Assembly: GCA_023423655.1 (NCBI GenBank) | Contig: JAFAFE010000006.1 | Coordinates: 248,001 to 312,000 of the forward strand | DNA: 64,000 bases | Origin: Pseudomonadota bacterium | GTDB taxonomy: Bacteria; Pseudomonadota; Alphaproteobacteria; Sphingomonadales; Sphingomonadaceae | Direction: 5' to 3' | The notes under the pieces: model-generated | What the model saw: the letters and a program-made list of their open reading frames with translations, nothing else | Database searches by the model: none | What the model was told of the DNA's origin: nothing | Shown here: positions 61,388 through 64,000 of the stretch, in pieces | Layout: every line of letters starts with the position of its first letter | Position numbering within the stretch: position 1 is the first letter of the stretch | Translations under genes and position numbers: made by a program

Positions 61388-62104
61388 ATGCGCCCATCCG
61401 GCCGCACCCCCGACCAAATGCGTACGCTCAGCATCGAGCCCAATTTCACCAAACATGCCGAAGGATCGGTGCTGGTGAGCTTTGGCGAAACCAAAGTGCT
61501 GGTGACAGCATCGGTCGAGGACCGCTTGCCGCCCTGGATGCGCGGTAAGGGAGAAGGCTGGGTCACGGCGGAATATGGTATGCTCCCCCGCGCCACCCAC
61601 ACGCGCGGCAGCCGCGAAGCCGCCAAGGGCAAGCAATCGGGACGCACACAGGAAATTCAACGCCTAATCGGGCGTTCCTTGCGCGCGGTCGTCGATTTGA
61701 AGAAGCTTGGCGAGCATCAGATCACGCTCGATTGCGATGTGATCCAGGCCGATGGCGGCACCCGCACCGCGTCGATTTCGGGCGCGTGGGTCGCGCTGCG
61801 CATTGCGGTTGACAAGCTGCTCGCATCGGGCGCGATTGCCGAAGACCCGATCCAGCAAAAGGTCGCGGCGATTAGCTGTGGCATTTATCAGGGCACGCCC
61901 GTTCTCGACCTTGATTATGACGAGGATAGCAATGCGGGCGCGGACGCGAATTTCGTTCTGACCAGTGACGGCGCGATTGCCGAGGTGCAGGCGACCGCCG
62001 AGGGCGAAACGTTTGACGAAGAAGGCCTCCTCCGCCTGCTGCGTCTCGCGCGCATCGGCTGTGCGGAAATTTTTGCCGCGCAAGACCGCGCTTCGGGACG
62101 TTAA
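61388..62104 (+). CDS. rph: Ribonuclease PH
   Basis: Phosphorolytic trimming of tRNA 3' ends. The 238-residue protein begins MRPSGRTPDQMRTLSIEPNF and includes GEGWVTAEYGMLPRAT, RTQEIQRLIGRSLRA and DCDVIQADGGTRTASI, the standard Rph pattern. It is divergent from the DUF6438-hrcA-grpE operon and leads rdgB by 5 bases. Confidence 0.97.
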   Translation: MRPSGRTPDQMRTLSIEPNFTKHAEGSVLVSFGETKVLVTASVEDRLPPWMRGKGEGWVTAEYGMLPRATHTRGSREAAKGKQSGRTQEIQRLIGRSLRAVVDLKKLGEHQITLDCDVIQADGGTRTASISGAWVALRIAVDKLLASGAIAEDPIQQKVAAISCGIYQGTPVLDLDYDEDSNAGADANFVLTSDGAIAEVQATAEGETFDEEGLLRLLRLARIGCAEIFAAQDRASGR

Positions 62105-62109
62105 GCCAC

Positions 62110-62724
62110 ATGGACCATCGCAAGCTTGAGCCCGGCAAGATTGTCGTTGCCACCTATAATGCGGGCAAGGTGCGTGAAATCAAGGATTTGCTCGCGCATC
62201 TTGGCATGACGCCTGTCTCGGTCGCCGAGTTCGACTTGGAAGAACCGGAGGAAACCGAGGATACATTCGTCGGCAACGCGCTCATCAAGGCGCGCGCGGC
62301 GGCTGAAGGCACCGGCATGGTGTCGCTGGCCGACGATAGCGGCCTGATGGTCGATGCTTTAGGCGGCGAACCCGGCGTCTATACCGCCAACTGGGCCGAG
62401 CTTCCCGACGGCACGCGCGATTGGGATATGGCGATGCAAAAGGTCGAAGACGCGCTCGCCGCTTTGGGACCGGACGCACCGCGCGGTTGCCAGTTCGTCT
62501 GCACCCTCGCGCTCGCTTGGCCCGATGGCCATTATGAAGTGTTTGAAGGCCAAGTGCGCGGCAATCTCGTCTGGCCTCCGCGCGGGGACAAAGGCTTCGG
62601 CTATGACCCGGTATTCCAGCCACTCGGCCATGCGGAAACATTTGCCGAAATGGACCCGGCCCAAAAACACGCGATGAGCCATCGGGCAGAGGCGTTCAGG
62701 CGGCTGGTTGCGGCGTCTTTGTGA
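62110..62724 (+). CDS. rdgB: XTP/dITP diphosphatase
   Basis: Hydrolyses non-canonical purine nucleotides (XTP, dITP). The 204-residue HAM1-family protein has IVVATYNAGKVREIKDLL, ADDSGLMVDALGGEPGVY and the catalytic GDKGFGYDPVF. It starts 5 bases after rph; the rph-rdgB pair is common in alphaproteobacteria. Confidence 0.97.
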   Translation: MDHRKLEPGKIVVATYNAGKVREIKDLLAHLGMTPVSVAEFDLEEPEETEDTFVGNALIKARAAAEGTGMVSLADDSGLMVDALGGEPGVYTANWAELPDGTRDWDMAMQKVEDALAALGPDAPRGCQFVCTLALAWPDGHYEVFEGQVRGNLVWPPRGDKGFGYDPVFQPLGHAETFAEMDPAQKHAMSHRAEAFRRLVAASL

Positions 62725-62745
62725 GGTGAATATCCTAAAATATAC

Positions 62746-62834
62746 CCGTTAGTCCTGAGCGTGTCGAAGGACGTTCCTGAACTTTAGACTGTGGGTGACT
62801 GAGGGTCGCCCTTCGACAAGCTCAGGGCTAGCGG
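62746..62834. repeat. Family C palindromic repeat (copy 3)
   Basis: Arms CCGTTAGTCCTGAGCGTGTC / CGACAAGCTCAGGGCTAGCGG with GAAGGACG / CGCCCTTC inside. It lies between the convergent rdgB and patatin-related genes. Confidence 0.88.
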
Positions 62835-62876
62835 TTTTGGGTAAGGAAGCAAGGTAGGGCAGCCGTCCCCTCACCC

Positions 62877-64000
62877 TCACCCCTCCGCGCCAATCTCCTT
62901 GCGCAGCCCGGCGATCAGATCGTTTACCGCTGTTAACCGCGGCTCTTCCTCGTCCAATATCGCATGGAACAGCGTGCGGCGTAATTCCACCAAACGGCCC
63001 GGGGGCAAGGCTTTACCCGCGGGCATGGTGGAGGCGATGATGTCGAGCATCCGTTCGGCCCCGTGGAGCCGCCCCCATAGATAATCATTTTCGCGGTAAG
63101 AGCGGCTGAAGAACGCGCCGAAACTGTTGAACTGGATGCCCTTCAAGGTCGCCTGCGCGCCGCCTTGGCGGATGGCCGAAGCATCATTGGGCGAAATACG
63201 GTCGACCTTGATCGGATCATATTCATCGCTCCCCTCGCCTTGCAGCAAGGGCAAGGTCGCAATGTCATAATAAGGAAAGCCCAGATAAGAGAGCAGCATT
63301 TCGCGCCGCTCGGCCTTGGGGAGCGCGGCCAGAGCTTCGGTCATGCGCGCGTCCACAATGGAATCGGTTTCGGCAAGGTCGCAGTCGCGCTCCAACTGCA
63401 TCAACAATTCGCCAATCCGGCTCGCCGCCGTGTCGGGATGGCCAAAACGGTGCGCGTCGAAAAAATTGCGCGATTGCCGTTCGAAATAAAGCGCAAGGCA
63501 GCTATAAATCGCCTCACGCATCGCGCTCACCGCTTCTTCGGGCACCTCGCCCTTGGCTTCGATTGCTTCATCCAGCCGTCGCGCAAGGAAGCGCAACCGG
63601 CGGATACGGAAGCCGAGGTCAAAGCTGCGGAAGAAATGGATGACCGCATCGCTCGCGCCATCACCATGCGGCCCGCTAATCTGGTCGAGCCCGCGCGCGC
63701 GGATTTCGGTCCAGACCGCTTGCCGGATATGTTCGCGGTCACGGCTATCGGTGAGGCCCAATATGCCGCAAAGCTGCACCGCCAAATCTTCGACAATGCC
63801 GGATAATTTGAGATGGCCATAAGCGACATAGGCAAATCCGGCGGCATCGGCGGCGCGTTTTTGTGCGGTGGAGCGCCAGGAGGCAAGCCGCGATACGGTC
63901 GGCCTATCGAGAAAGAAAGTGCGGCCGAATAATTTCTGGACGCGCTCGTCCACCTCGTCGCGCATCGCGTCGATAATCCGCCGCATCCGCCGGATCCGCG
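62877..64000 (-). CDS. Patatin-related protein, DUF3376 C-terminal part (5' end outside window)
   Basis: The visible 373 codons are the C-terminal part of a patatin-related protein with the DUF3376 domain, recognised by FNSFGAFFSRSYRENDYLWGRL and MREAIYSCLALYFERQ. The frame is open through the right edge, so the N-terminal patatin lipase domain with its Ser-Asp dyad should lie beyond it. Such proteins are predicted phospholipases. The internal Met at 63986 is not a real start, because homologues run on. Confidence 0.8.
   Translation of the reverse strand, partial: RIRRMRRIIDAMRDEVDERVQKLFGRTFFLDRPTVSRLASWRSTAQKRAADAAGFAYVAYGHLKLSGIVEDLAVQLCGILGLTDSRDREHIRQAVWTEIRARGLDQISGPHGDGASDAVIHFFRSFDLGFRIRRLRFLARRLDEAIEAKGEVPEEAVSAMREAIYSCLALYFERQSRNFFDAHRFGHPDTAASRIGELLMQLERDCDLAETDSIVDARMTEALAALPKAERREMLLSYLGFPYYDIATLPLLQGEGSDEYDPIKVDRISPNDASAIRQGGAQATLKGIQFNSFGAFFSRSYRENDYLWGRLHGAERMLDIIASTMPAGKALPPGRLVELRRTLFHAILDEEEPRLTAVNDLIAGLRKEIGAEG

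Overview
The window is chromosomal DNA from an alphaproteobacterium, most likely a sphingomonad (Sphingomonadales). The grounds are a moderately high GC content, conserved neighbourhoods (rpmF-plsX, aroQ-accB-accC, hrcA-grpE next to rph-rdgB, DUF1285-Nudix-CCA), large TonB-dependent receptors, a class II DAHP synthase and a CobT-like protein. Genus and species cannot be fixed from the sequence alone. I see no rRNA, tRNA, CRISPR array, complete insertion sequence or prophage.

Layout. 1-7 kb: plsX (cut by the left edge) and rpmF, a MAPEG protein, an MBL hydrolase, an aspartic protease, YgfZ, pyrC and rarD. 7-15 kb: a lipoprotein, thiS-thiG, a DUF481 outer-membrane protein, aroQ-accB-accC and an L,D-transpeptidase. 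15-19.5 kb: an orphan helix-turn-helix protein, a lipoprotein esterase, a secreted protein, a thioesterase and glmU. 19.5-22.7 kb: a compact four-gene operon (Tat-type small protein, PqqD-like chaperone, HprK-related kinase A, NTP_transf_5 nucleotidyltransferase) that looks like a peptide- or protein-modification system and is the strongest candidate for undescribed biology here. 23-34 kb: a porin, a TonB receptor, an SDR enzyme, a large autotransporter with a trypsin-like passenger, and a CoA-transferase. 34-46.3 kb: membrane proteins, a CobT-like protein, a TetR regulator divergent from a carotenoid oxygenase, a second TonB receptor, DAHP synthase and a CDF transporter. 46.5-55.4 kb: EVE and 2OG-Fe(II) oxygenase genes, folM-like and folB genes, a GNAT protein, the DUF1285-Nudix-cca operon and parC. 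56-64 kb: two tandem DUF4349 lipoproteins with an acyltransferase, a DUF6438 lipoprotein-hrcA-grpE operon, rph-rdgB, and the C-terminal part of a patatin-related protein cut by the right edge.

Most genes are housekeeping: phospholipid, fatty-acid, thiamine, folate, pyrimidine and aromatic biosynthesis, cell-wall precursor synthesis and crosslinking, chaperone control, and tRNA maturation and DNA topology. A second layer is a set of at least six families of short palindromic repeats (named A to G below), present in many intergenic gaps. One pair of these has entered a protein-coding gene in frame (nucleotidyltransferase of the 19.5-22.7 kb operon). Another lies beside a leftover tail of a diverged rarD allele, which suggests past allelic replacement.
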